A program made the position numbers and the translations under genes. From Acidobacteriota bacterium (GTDB taxonomy: Bacteria; Acidobacteriota; Vicinamibacteria; Vicinamibacterales; SCN-69-37): a stretch of DNA of 34,369 nt. The notes under the pieces are model-generated. The model was not told where the DNA came from. It worked only from the letters and a program-made list of their open reading frames with translations, and searched no databases. Shown here in pieces: positions 8,527 through 16,378 of the stretch. The stretch is taken from the NCBI GenBank assembly GCA_021824055.1, contig JAKALV010000002.1, positions 1 to 34,369 on the forward strand. Direction: 5' to 3'. How positions within the stretch are numbered: position 1 is the first letter of the stretch; the number at the start of each line of letters is the position of its first letter.

Positions 8527-10077
8527 TCAGTTCCTCATGCCTTCGCGAAGCGCCGACTGGCGCCACGCACCTGCGCCACCCGCACCACCTGCGCCACCTG
8601 CACCACCTGCGCCACCTGCCCCCGTCACCGCGCGATGCGCGCGGAACCAGGACATCAGCGCCACGGCGGCAATCGCGGCGCGCTCGGTGGCCGCGTCGGC
8701 CACGGCGAAGACCTGCCCCTTGCGCGTGGCGAGCAAGTGGTCGAGATAGGTCGTGTCGAACCGCCCCTGCAGGAAATCCTCCTGCGCGGTCAGCCACTGG
8801 AAGAACGGCGTGGTCGTCTTCACGCCGACGACGCGGTATTCGTCGAGGGCGCGCCGCATGCGGGCGATGGCGTCGGACCGCGTGTCGCCCCACGTGACGA
8901 GCTTCGCGATCATCGAATCGTAGAAGACGGGAATCTCGAACCCCGCGGCCACGCCGCGATCATCGCGGACGCCCGGGCCGCTCGGCGTGCTGATGGCGCG
9001 GACCAGCCCCGGCGAGGGCATGAAGCCGCGGTCGGGATCTTCCGCGTAGATGCGGCACTCGATGGCATGCGTGCGCGGCGTCAGCGCCTGCGCCGGATCG
9101 ATCGTCAGTTTCTCGCCGAGGGCGATGCGCAACTGCCAGTGCACCAGATCGATGCCGGTCACCTGCTCGGTGACGGGATGCTCCACCTGGAGACGCGTGT
9201 TCATCTCGAGGAAGTAGAACTTCCCGTCCTCGTCGAGCAGAAACTCGATGGTGCCGGCGCTGGTGTAGCCCACCGAGCGGGCGACGAGCGCCGCGCAGTC
9301 CGCCATCGCCTTCCGCTTGGCGGCCGTGAGCGCGATCGACGGTGACTCTTCGACCACCTTCTGATGGCGGCGCTGGATGGAGCACTCGCGCTCGACGAAC
9401 GGGATCACGGTGCCGTGATGATCGCCGAGCAGCTGGATCTCGATGTGGCGCGGCTTGACAATGCGCCGTTCGAGGTACACCGCGCTGTCGCCGAATGCCG
9501 AGCCGGCTTCGGACCGGGCGGTGCGGATCGCGGAAAGCAGCTCCGCGGGGGTGGCCACGGTGCGCATGCCCTTGCCGCCGCCGCCCGCCACCGCCTTCAC
9601 CACGAGCGGGTACCCGATCCGCGCGGCTTCCATCGTCATCTCGGCGTCCGACGCATCGTCGCCGAACGGGGCCTGGGTACCGGGCACGACCGGCACGCCG
9701 GCGGCGATGGCCGCCTGGCGCGCGGCGGTCTTGCTGCCCATCAGCGCGATCACGGCCGGCGTGGGACCGACGAACGTGAGGCCGGCGTCCACGCACGCCT
9801 GGCCGAACGCTTCGTTCTCGGCGAGAAAGCCGTACCCGGGATGCACGAGGGTGGCGCCCGACCGCTTCGCCACGTCGATGATCTTGTCGATGCGAAGGTA
9901 GCTCTTCGACGCGGGACTCGGCCCGATGTGAAATGCCTCGTCGGCAAGGCGCACGTGCAGCGCGTTGCGGTCGCAGTCCGAATACACCGCGACCGTGCCG
10001 AAGCCGAGTTCCTTGCAGGCCCGCATGACACGGACGGCGATCTCGCCGCGATTGGCAATGAGGACTTTCATGTTCAT
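8527..10077 (-). CDS. accC: Biotin carboxylase subunit of acyl-CoA carboxylase
   Basis: ATP-grasp enzyme of 516 residues that carboxylates protein-bound biotin with bicarbonate and ATP. It shows the N-terminal MKVLIANRGEIAVR motif, the Gly-rich ATP loop AGGGGKGMR at 164-172, the MNTRLQVEHPVTE catalytic segment at 292-304, and the C-terminal domain with FYDSMIAKLV. After the core comes an alanine/arginine-rich tail in which Gly-Gly-Ala is repeated about six times (486-504), followed by WRQSALREGMRN, which resembles the segment preceding the BT domain in fused PCC-alpha chains. E. coli AccC is about 449 residues, so the tail is extra. Two in-frame ATGs are possible (10077 and 10071). The first overlaps the stop codon of the upstream restriction endonuclease as ATGA, so translation of accC is now coupled to an R-M gene. 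Confidence 0.94.
   Translation of the reverse strand: MNMKVLIANRGEIAVRVMRACKELGFGTVAVYSDCDRNALHVRLADEAFHIGPSPASKSYLRIDKIIDVAKRSGATLVHPGYGFLAENEAFGQACVDAGLTFVGPTPAVIALMGSKTAARQAAIAAGVPVVPGTQAPFGDDASDAEMTMEAARIGYPLVVKAVAGGGGKGMRTVATPAELLSAIRTARSEAGSAFGDSAVYLERRIVKPRHIEIQLLGDHHGTVIPFVERECSIQRRHQKVVEESPSIALTAAKRKAMADCAALVARSVGYTSAGTIEFLLDEDGKFYFLEMNTRLQVEHPVTEQVTGIDLVHWQLRIALGEKLTIDPAQALTPRTHAIECRIYAEDPDRGFMPSPGLVRAISTPSGPGVRDDRGVAAGFEIPVFYDSMIAKLVTWGDTRSDAIARMRRALDEYRVVGVKTTTPFFQWLTAQEDFLQGRFDTTYLDHLLATRKGQVFAVADAATERAAIAAVALMSWFRAHRAVTGAGGAGGAGGAGGAGGAGAWRQSALREGMRN
8568..8627. repeat. GGA-coding tandem repeat in accC tail
   Basis: A 9/18-bp tandem repeat (plus-strand unit CACCACCTGCGCCACCTG, about three copies with small changes) translated on the minus strand as a Gly-Gly-Ala run in the AccC C-terminal linker. 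It falls exactly between the conserved C-terminal domain and the conserved WRQ-containing tail. Confidence 0.85.
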
Positions 10078-11180
10078 CAGAATTGTGTCCCCACAAGGGA
10101 CGGAAAGGGTTCCACCGTAAGCATCTCTTTGAGATTGGAGATAGAAAACACGCGGCCGTCAGTATCTCTGACCACCGGGCCGAGAGCGTCGGAAGTCCTG
10201 GCCCAGCCGATCCCGCCGAGCACCGCAAACAAAGGAACACCGCCAAGTCGTGTTGCTTCCGATCGAAGTGAGCGGAACCGGGCCGCCTTGTCCCGCGCCG
10301 TCCCGCCATCATTCGCGGCTTTGCACTCAAGCACGGCCCTCAGCACTCCGTTCTTGTCAAACATCACGAAGTCCGGCGCTGGCTTGACTGTCAGGCCAAA
10401 GCGTCGGGCAATCTCCTCCTGATTGTGGGAGCCAGTCCGAAAGAAGGGGATGTCAAACTCTTCGAGAAGAGCTCCAACGGCATCTTCAATGACGTCACCT
10501 CTCTTTGAGCTTGTTGCATCAAGAAGTTGTCGGAACGAACCGCCGTACAGTCGCTGATGGAGAAACAGGGCGAGCGGAACACCGTGCGTAGCGAGATCCT
10601 GGACTGTCGCCCATCCGTCCTCGGTATCCGGCTTGTTGGTCTTCAGTCTGAATCCCTCAATCGCTGACGGCGCGAACAACTGTCCGAGCATCGCCTTGCT
10701 TACCACCGCTGCGCAGGTCCTGGCGACGGCGCTCTTCGGCTGTCTCCCTGACTCAATCGAACGAATCACCGCCATCGAAACTGGGGCATCACCGGAAACA
10801 ACTCCGAACGCCTCTGTGGCTGCCGAAAATTCTGCTGCCGTAAACCCCAATAGGACACGAAACACCTTGAGCGTCTTGGGATGATTCTGAATCGAGGCTT
10901 CCAAATCAGATTCAGCTGTGGAGGCGAAGCCATTGGTGGAAGAGAAGGCTTCGTCGTACGCCTTCTGAAAGGGCGCGAGCTCATATTCATCGCGCCAATG
11001 AACATAGGCAAAGTCGGGAGCCAGACTTCGCACATAGACACGCTTCGCGACTGCAGAGTAGATTTCTTGATGGACCGATGTTCCGAACTGCTCAGGAACG
11101 AGTCTGATGGACGCTACGCGAGCCTCCCAATTCGGGGCTTGGGCGATCGTCTCGACGACTTCTTCGATAGTCTTCTCCAC
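10077..11180 (-). CDS. Type II restriction endonuclease, PD-(D/E)XK fold (RM1)
   Basis: Predicted DNA-cleaving partner of the methyltransferase directly upstream; 367 residues, GTG start three nucleotides after the methyltransferase stop. The nuclease core is visible in the C-terminal third: PAPDF (Asp270), then after 14 residues ECK (Glu285, Lys287), giving D-X14-E-X-K, with a helix containing Glu232 upstream. Residues about 114-165 are helical and may be a helix-turn-helix contributing to DNA recognition. I do not recognise the family closely enough to predict the target site. Base composition is clearly lower in GC and codon use less biased than in accC or pccB, consistent with transfer. 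Its TGA overlaps the accC ATG. Methyltransferase-first gene order is what a self-protecting R-M system needs. Confidence 0.75.
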   Translation of the reverse strand: MEKTIEEVVETIAQAPNWEARVASIRLVPEQFGTSVHQEIYSAVAKRVYVRSLAPDFAYVHWRDEYELAPFQKAYDEAFSSTNGFASTAESDLEASIQNHPKTLKVFRVLLGFTAAEFSAATEAFGVVSGDAPVSMAVIRSIESGRQPKSAVARTCAAVVSKAMLGQLFAPSAIEGFRLKTNKPDTEDGWATVQDLATHGVPLALFLHQRLYGGSFRQLLDATSSKRGDVIEDAVGALLEEFDIPFFRTGSHNQEEIARRFGLTVKPAPDFVMFDKNGVLRAVLECKAANDGGTARDKAARFRSLRSEATRLGGVPLFAVLGGIGWARTSDALGPVVRDTDGRVFSISNLKEMLTVEPFPSLVGTQF

Positions 11181-11183
11181 AGA

Positions 11184-12092
11184 TCAGCGCCCGGTCTGCA
11201 GTCGATCCGGCAGGACAGAAGCGTATTGCGCACTGATCTCCGTCAGGACCCAGCGTCTTTCCAGCGACTCGGCCGCCACGGCGGTCGAACCTGTGCCGCC
11301 GAAGGGATCAAACACCGTTTGTCCGGGACTCGTTAGCAGCTGAATGAAGAATCTCGGAAGACCGACGGGGAATCTCGCCGGATGTAGCGTCGGATTCGGG
11401 CTGAATTCGGGCTCGAGTTGGATGAGGGTCGATGGACGAACGAGATCTGGACCAGCCTGGACACGTTTTCGACCCTGTCCGGATGGCTCATTGACGCGGA
11501 TGTAGTTGTGCGCGAGTCGCTTCCTTCGCTCGCGGTCCTTGGCGTCCCAGCGGGCTGGTTTGAGGCAATGCTCCGGAAAGAACTGCCAACCCGGCGTCTT
11601 GGCAAACTGAAAGCAGTACTCGACAGCATCCTTTAGGAATCTGTTAAACCGCCCAGGCGGCGGAGAGGGCTTGCCCCAGATGAAGTCCTCGCAGAAGAGG
11701 TAGCCCTGCTCTCGCAGCCAGAACACGAGCTCGTATTGAAGCAGCCCGCGCTCGCCGCCATGCCGCTTGGACCGATAGTTCAGCACGAAGCTCCCGTGTG
11801 GTTTGAGCTTCTTGAGCAATTCGGACGTCACATCAAGAAAGAAGCCCTTATACCAAAGTCGATCATAACGTTCTCCATCGCCGTACTTCGGCTGCCCATC
11901 ATAGGGAGGCGAAGTAATGATGAGGTCGAGGCTCTCATCGGGAATGGACCGAATGATGGGAAGACAGTCTCCGACAAAGAGCGCACCAAGCTCAGTGCGG
12001 AATGCAGGCTTCAGCCCACCGAACTCCGGTTTCCCAGATCGGCTGAATGAATTTGCATACGCAAGCTTGGCCTTGGATCTTGGGGCCGTCAT
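11184..12092 (-). CDS. Type II DNA methyltransferase, beta class, likely N4-cytosine (RM1)
   Basis: S-adenosylmethionine-dependent DNA methyltransferase of 302 residues that would protect host sites from the adjacent endonuclease. Catalytic motif IV is TSPPYDG at residues 60-66 and the AdoMet-binding motif I is FDPFGGTGST at 261-270, so the order is motif IV, recognition region, motif I: the beta class. TSPPY is typical of N4-cytosine enzymes, though N6-adenine activity cannot be excluded from sequence alone. I chose the ATG at 12092; an in-frame TTG at 12110 would add six residues. The gene is separated from pccB by 91 nt of lower-GC sequence, the only sizeable gap in the minus-strand run, which may carry its own promoter. 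Composition differs from the neighbours, suggesting acquisition. Confidence 0.88.
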   Translation of the reverse strand: MTAPRSKAKLAYANSFSRSGKPEFGGLKPAFRTELGALFVGDCLPIIRSIPDESLDLIITSPPYDGQPKYGDGERYDRLWYKGFFLDVTSELLKKLKPHGSFVLNYRSKRHGGERGLLQYELVFWLREQGYLFCEDFIWGKPSPPPGRFNRFLKDAVEYCFQFAKTPGWQFFPEHCLKPARWDAKDRERRKRLAHNYIRVNEPSGQGRKRVQAGPDLVRPSTLIQLEPEFSPNPTLHPARFPVGLPRFFIQLLTSPGQTVFDPFGGTGSTAVAAESLERRWVLTEISAQYASVLPDRLQTGR

Positions 12093-12183
12093 TTGTCCAC
12101 TTTCTTCCAATCTCGCGCAAAGTTACCAGAATCAGTACGCTCAGAACAGCTGACTCGGAAATTCCAGCATGACCGGCCCGGCC
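12093..12183 (-). other. Low-GC junction upstream of RM1
   Basis: This 91-nt spacer between the pccB stop and the methyltransferase start is about half AT, unlike the flanking operon. It marks the upstream edge of the inserted R-M block and is the likeliest place for a promoter or operator. I see no clear -35/-10 pair, no palindromic controller box and no direct repeat matching the other edge at 10077. Confidence 0.45.
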
Positions 12184-13725
12184 TCACAGGGGAATGTTTC
12201 CGTGCTTTTTCGGCGGATTCTTCTCGCGCTTGTTGGCGGTGCTGGCGAGGGCGGCGATCAGCTTGGTGCGGGTTTCGCGCGGCCGAATCACCTCGTCGAT
12301 GAACCCGCGCGAGGCCGCCACGAACGGATTCGCGAACTTCTCGCGAAACTCGGCGGTCTTCTCCGCGCGGAACGCCGCCGGATCCGGCGCCTGCTCGATC
12401 TCGCGCCGGTACAACACGTTGACCGCGCCTTCCGAGCCCATGACGGCGATCTCGGCCTGCGGGTACGCATAGTTGAAGTCGGTCCGCAGGTGCTTGCTCG
12501 CCATCACGCAGTACGCCCCGCCGTACGCCTTGCGCGTGATCAGCGTGATCTTCGGCACGGTGGCTTCGGCGAACGCGTAGAGCAGCTTGGCGCCATGGCG
12601 GATGATCCCGCCGTGTTCTTGCCGCACGCCCGGCAGAAACCCCGGCACGTCCTCGAAGACGATCAGCGGAATGTTGAACGCGTCGCAGAAGCGCACGAAA
12701 CGCGCGCCCTTGACGGACGCGTCGATATCCAGGCATCCGGCCAGCACCGACGGCTGGTTCGCGACGATGCCCACGGATTTGCCGCCCAGGTGCGCGAAGC
12801 CGACGATGATGTTGAGCGCGTAGTGCTGATGCACTTCGAGGAACGCGCCGTCGTCGACGACGGTGCGGATCAGGTCGTGCATGTCATACGGCTGATTGGG
12901 CTGGTCGGGAATGAGCGCGTCGAGCGCGACGTCCTCGCGGTCGAGCGGATCCGAGGTTTCGCGCGCGGGCGGCTCGTCGAGATTATTCGACGGCAGATAG
13001 CCGAGCAGATCGCGGATCGCGCGGATGCACCCGCGGTCGTCGTCGGCCATGAAATGCGCGACGCCGCTCGTGGCGTTGTGCGCCATCGCGCCGCCGAGAT
13101 CTTCCTTGGTGACGTCTTCGTGCGTGACGGTCTTGATCACGTCGGGCCCGGTCACGAACATGTAGCTCGAGCCCTCGACCATGATGTTGAAGTCCGTGAT
13201 CGCCGGCGAGTACACGGCGCCGCCGGCGCACGGTCCCATGATCGCGGAGATCTGCGGGATGACGCCCGACGCGAGCGTGTTGAGCAGGAAGATGTCGGCG
13301 TAGCCGCCGAGCGAGAGGACCCCTTCCTGAATGCGGGCCCCGCCGGAGTCGTTCAGGCCCACCATCGGCGCGCCCATTTTCATCGCCAGCTCCATCACCT
13401 TGACGATCTTCTCGGCGTTGGTCTCCGACAGCGACCCGCCGAACACCGTGAAGTCCTGGGCAAACGCGTAGACCGGACGGCCGTCGACGCGCCCATGGCC
13501 GGCGATGACGCCGTCGCCGGGAATGAGCTGTTCGTCCATCCCGAAGTCGCGGCAGCGATGCGTGACGAGCTTGTCGGTCTCCTCGAACGTGCCCGGATCG
13601 AACAGCAGCTCGATCCGCTCCCGCGCGGACAGCTTGCCCGCGTCGCGCTGGCGCTTCAGCCGGTCCTCGCCGCCGCCCAGCTCGGCCTGGCGCTCGAGCG
13701 CTTCCAGTTGCTTGAGGTGATCCAT
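12184..13725 (-). CDS. pccB: Acyl-CoA (propionyl-CoA) carboxylase, carboxyltransferase beta subunit
   Basis: Transfers the carboxyl group from carboxybiotin to an acyl-CoA; 513 residues, the usual length for PccB/AccD5-type subunits. The start is set at the ATG at 13725, giving MDHLKQLEALERQAELGGG; it overlaps the aldolase stop by one nucleotide, and the upstream extension of the open frame is out-of-frame aldolase sequence. Family signatures include KLSARERIELLFDPGTFEE, the oxyanion-hole region LNDSGGARIQEG and the C-terminal half with FEDVPGFLPG and GGAYCVMASKHL. With accC and the carrier gene it makes a complete carboxylase, but those genes now lie on the far side of the two RM1 genes. Propionyl-CoA is the likely substrate, from resemblance; other acyl-CoAs are possible. 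Confidence 0.93.
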   Translation of the reverse strand: MDHLKQLEALERQAELGGGEDRLKRQRDAGKLSARERIELLFDPGTFEETDKLVTHRCRDFGMDEQLIPGDGVIAGHGRVDGRPVYAFAQDFTVFGGSLSETNAEKIVKVMELAMKMGAPMVGLNDSGGARIQEGVLSLGGYADIFLLNTLASGVIPQISAIMGPCAGGAVYSPAITDFNIMVEGSSYMFVTGPDVIKTVTHEDVTKEDLGGAMAHNATSGVAHFMADDDRGCIRAIRDLLGYLPSNNLDEPPARETSDPLDREDVALDALIPDQPNQPYDMHDLIRTVVDDGAFLEVHQHYALNIIVGFAHLGGKSVGIVANQPSVLAGCLDIDASVKGARFVRFCDAFNIPLIVFEDVPGFLPGVRQEHGGIIRHGAKLLYAFAEATVPKITLITRKAYGGAYCVMASKHLRTDFNYAYPQAEIAVMGSEGAVNVLYRREIEQAPDPAAFRAEKTAEFREKFANPFVAASRGFIDEVIRPRETRTKLIAALASTANKREKNPPKKHGNIPL

Positions 13726-14369
13726 TACTTCTTCGCCGCCGCCCAATCCTTGAGGAACTTCTCGAGGCCGATGTCGGTCAGCGGATGCTTGAAGCACGCC
13801 TCGATTACCGACGCCGGGCACGTGCAGATGTCGGCGCCCATGCGCGCGGCCTCGACCACGTGCATCGGTCCGCGCACGCTCGCCACGAGCACCTCGGTGG
13901 CGTAGTCGTAGTTGCGGTAGATGTCGACGATCTGCTGGACCAGCCCCATCCCGTCGGTGGCGATGTCGTCGAGCCGGCCGATAAACGGGCTGATGTACGA
14001 CGCGCCGACCTTGGCCGCGATCAGCGCCTGCGTCGGCGAAAAGCACAACGTCACGTTGACCTTGATGCCCTCATCGGCCAGCGTCTTCACCGCCTTGACG
14101 CCCTCGCGCGTAAACGGCACCTTCACCACGATGTGCTCGTCGAAGGCGGCCCAGTCGCGGCCTTCGGCGATCATGCCGGGCGCGTCGGTCGCGATGACCT
14201 CGGCGCTCACCGGGCCCTTCACCAGCTGGCAGATCTGTTTGATGATCTTGCGCGGATCGCCGCCCTCCTTCGCCATCAGCGTGGGATTCGTGGTCACGCC
14301 GTCGACGATGCCGAGGGGCATGAGCGACTCGATGTCCTTGATGCTGCCGGTATCCACAAAAAATTTCAT
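13725..14369 (-). CDS. Fructose-6-phosphate aldolase / small transaldolase
   Basis: Class I aldolase of the FSA/TalC family, 214 residues, typical for this short subfamily. It forms a Schiff base with substrate through Lys83 in VVKVPFT; VDTGSI, VTTNPTL near the N-terminus, LCFSPTQA and SPFIGRLDD are further family motifs. It either cleaves fructose 6-phosphate to dihydroxyacetone and glyceraldehyde 3-phosphate or acts as transaldolase in the pentose phosphate pathway; sequence inspection alone does not separate the two. It starts 2 nt after the FAH-family gene and overlaps pccB by 1 nt. Confidence 0.93.
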   Translation of the reverse strand: MKFFVDTGSIKDIESLMPLGIVDGVTTNPTLMAKEGGDPRKIIKQICQLVKGPVSAEVIATDAPGMIAEGRDWAAFDEHIVVKVPFTREGVKAVKTLADEGIKVNVTLCFSPTQALIAAKVGASYISPFIGRLDDIATDGMGLVQQIVDIYRNYDYATEVLVASVRGPMHVVEAARMGADICTCPASVIEACFKHPLTDIGLEKFLKDWAAAKK

Positions 14370-14371
14370 GA

Positions 14372-15133
14372 TCAGCCTCGCGCGACGACCGTGTTGGTCA
14401 GCGCGCCAATACCTTCAACGTGAATGGTGACCGAGTCGCCGGGAACGATCGGACCAATGCCCGACGGCGTCCCGGTGGAGATGATGTCGCCCGGCAGCAG
14501 CGTCATGACCGACGTGATGAACGTGACCAGTTCGGGAATCGTGAAGATGAGCTCGCGCGTACGCGAATCCTGCCGGAGGTGGCCGTTCACATACCCTCGA
14601 ACCTGCAGATCGTGCCCGTCGAGGCCCACGGCGATGCACGGGCCCACCGGCGCGAACGTGTCGAATCCCTTGCACCGCGTGTACTGCCCATCCTTATTTT
14701 GAAGATCGCGCGCGGTCACGTCGTTGACGCACGTGAGCCCGAGAATAAATTCGTGCGCCCGGCCGAGCGGCACCGCCGTGGCGCGCTTGCCGATCACGAT
14801 GCCCAGCTCGGCTTCGTGATCGATGCGGCCGGCCCACATCGGGCTTTCGATGGCGGCGCCCGGACCGATCACGGCGGTGGACGGCTTGATGAACAGGAGC
14901 GGCTCGGGCGGCAGCGGCTTGCCCTGCTCGATGGCGTGATCCCGGTAGTTGAGCCCGACGCAGACGATCTTCGAGGGCAACACGGGCGCCAGAAACTCCA
15001 GGCCCTCCGGTTGGATGGCGGCGCCTTCGGTGAACGCGCCGAAGAGGTCGCCCTCGACGAGGCGCCACTGGCCTTCGCGCTCCGACACGTAGCGCGTGCC
15101 GGCCCCCTCCTGAATTCGATACACACGCATCAT
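14372..15133 (-). CDS. Fumarylacetoacetate hydrolase family protein
   Basis: Cytosolic metal-dependent hydrolase or decarboxylase of 253 residues in the FAHD1/YcgM-like group, whose members cleave acylpyruvates or decarboxylate oxaloacetate. The core begins near residue 53 (PSKIVCVGLNYRDHAIE). Metal ligands are Glu107 and Glu109 in DHEAELGIVIG and Asp138 in VNDVTARD; TGTPSGIGP near the C-terminus closes the active site region. Two adjacent ATG codons could start it (15133 or 15130). It begins 3 nt after the lipoprotein stop and ends 2 nt before the aldolase. The exact substrate is unknown; a place ahead of an acyl-CoA carboxylase hints at a role in organic-acid or amino-acid breakdown. Confidence 0.92.
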   Translation of the reverse strand: MMRVYRIQEGAGTRYVSEREGQWRLVEGDLFGAFTEGAAIQPEGLEFLAPVLPSKIVCVGLNYRDHAIEQGKPLPPEPLLFIKPSTAVIGPGAAIESPMWAGRIDHEAELGIVIGKRATAVPLGRAHEFILGLTCVNDVTARDLQNKDGQYTRCKGFDTFAPVGPCIAVGLDGHDLQVRGYVNGHLRQDSRTRELIFTIPELVTFITSVMTLLPGDIISTGTPSGIGPIVPGDSVTIHVEGIGALTNTVVARG

Positions 15134-15136
15134 CGT

Positions 15137-16378
15137 CTAGCGTCCTGTCTCTTCCACGCGATTCGATTCCTTGCTGCGATTGGCCGGCACCGCGTTGTCG
15201 ACCGCGACCACCGCGTAAATGTACCGTGTGCCCGCGCGGGCCGTCGTATCCGTGAACGACGTCCCGGTCACCGGTGTGGCGGACAGCGGCTGCAGTTTCT
15301 CACCCGTGCCCTCGCCGCGCAAGACGAGGTAGCCGGCCAGATCCGCCGCGGTCACCCCGTCCCACGTGAGCGTCATCGATCCCGTCGCGGCAAACGCGAT
15401 CAGGCCGGATGGCGCCGGCGGCGGGAACGTGTCGACCGGCGTGACGCACGCCGCGTTGACCGGCGCGCTCTCGAGCGAAATCGGACCGAGCGGCGCCGCC
15501 TTCACGCCGCGCACCTGCAGGCACACAGGCTTGCCGAACACCACCGGCTGCGTGAACGTGGTGACCGCGAGCGGCGTGAGCGTCAGGGGTTTCGCCGTCT
15601 CAGTGAGCGGCGGCGTGGCGTCGTACACATGGAATGTCTCGCCGTCCTCGCCCGTCACCCAGGTCAGCGTCACGGTCGTCTCGTCGTACGTGAGCGTGGC
15701 CTGCTGCGGCGCGACGGGCACGGCGCCAATGGGCACGGGCAGGAGATCCGACACCGCGCCCACGCGCTTGCGGTTCGCGTAGGGCACGATCACGTAGAAC
15801 CGCGTCGTCACGGCCAATCCCGGAATGACGGGTGGCGTCGCCGTTGCGCCGGCCGCCGCCGGACTAGTGGCCGTCACGGGTGGGACGGTCGGCACGGGAA
15901 CCGCGGTCGGCACCGGCTTCAGCGGCGCCGCCGGTGGTGCGGGCGGCGCCGTGGTGTCCATCGCCACTTTCTCCACAAAGACCAGCGGTCGGGCCACCGG
16001 CGGCTCGTCGGGCGCAGCCGTCGCATCGGCTGTCGCCGGCTTTGGCGCAGGCGGCGCCTGCTTGCCCAGCTCGCCCACCCGGTTCTTCGGCTGCACCACC
16101 TTGCTGGGGTCCGGCGACAGCTTTCCGGCGGAGACGGTCAGCGCGTAGATCTCGGCCCGGTCGAACAGCACCGGCTCGGTTCCATCCATGTTCTTGATCG
16201 GCGTGCTGAACCGCACGATCACCGAGTCCTCGCGGCGCACCACGGTGACGTCGGTCACGGGACCCGGCGCGGGGCGCAGCGGCGGGAGCGGCGGCCCGCG
16301 CTTGCCGCAGGCCGGCGCCACCACGACGAGCACGCCCAGGAGCAGCAGACGGAGCGGCAGGGGGGACAGTCGGCTCAC
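15137..16378 (-). CDS. Fibronectin type III domain lipoprotein
   Basis: Predicted envelope lipoprotein of 413 residues. Residues 1-23 are a signal peptide and Cys24 in VVVAPAC is the lipidation site. The mature start CGKRGPPLPP resembles the short LptM-type motif CGxKGPL. Two or more Ig-like/FN3 segments follow (about 40-120 and 310-410; the latter has PPAPSGLIAFAATGSMTLTW), linked by a Pro/Ala/Thr-rich stretch around residues 120-190. It starts with GTG overlapping the hslU stop as GTGA and is therefore coupled to a cytoplasmic protease gene, an unexplained pairing. Function unknown; a role in envelope protein binding or LPS-transport maturation is only suggested by the LptM-like start. Confidence 0.8.
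   Translation of the reverse strand: MSRLSPLPLRLLLLGVLVVVAPACGKRGPPLPPLRPAPGPVTDVTVVRREDSVIVRFSTPIKNMDGTEPVLFDRAEIYALTVSAGKLSPDPSKVVQPKNRVGELGKQAPPAPKPATADATAAPDEPPVARPLVFVEKVAMDTTAPPAPPAAPLKPVPTAVPVPTVPPVTATSPAAAGATATPPVIPGLAVTTRFYVIVPYANRKRVGAVSDLLPVPIGAVPVAPQQATLTYDETTVTLTWVTGEDGETFHVYDATPPLTETAKPLTLTPLAVTTFTQPVVFGKPVCLQVRGVKAAPLGPISLESAPVNAACVTPVDTFPPPAPSGLIAFAATGSMTLTWDGVTAADLAGYLVLRGEGTGEKLQPLSATPVTGTSFTDTTARAGTRYIYAVVAVDNAVPANRSKESNRVEETGR

Noticed and set aside
3883..9345. A very long plus-strand open frame (1820 codons) opposite tamB, bcc and accC
   Set aside because: It is the reverse complement of well-supported genes, is full of Arg/Ala/His from GC-rich codons and matches no family; it is a by-product of high GC content.
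10077..12092. BREX, DISARM or other multi-gene defence island around RM1
   Set aside because: Only a methyltransferase and a nuclease are present; flanking genes are metabolic and show normal composition.
12184..14046. Longer pccB start at 14046
   Set aside because: The added N-terminus is the aldolase gene read in the wrong frame; the ATG at 13725 begins at the expected position of the family.
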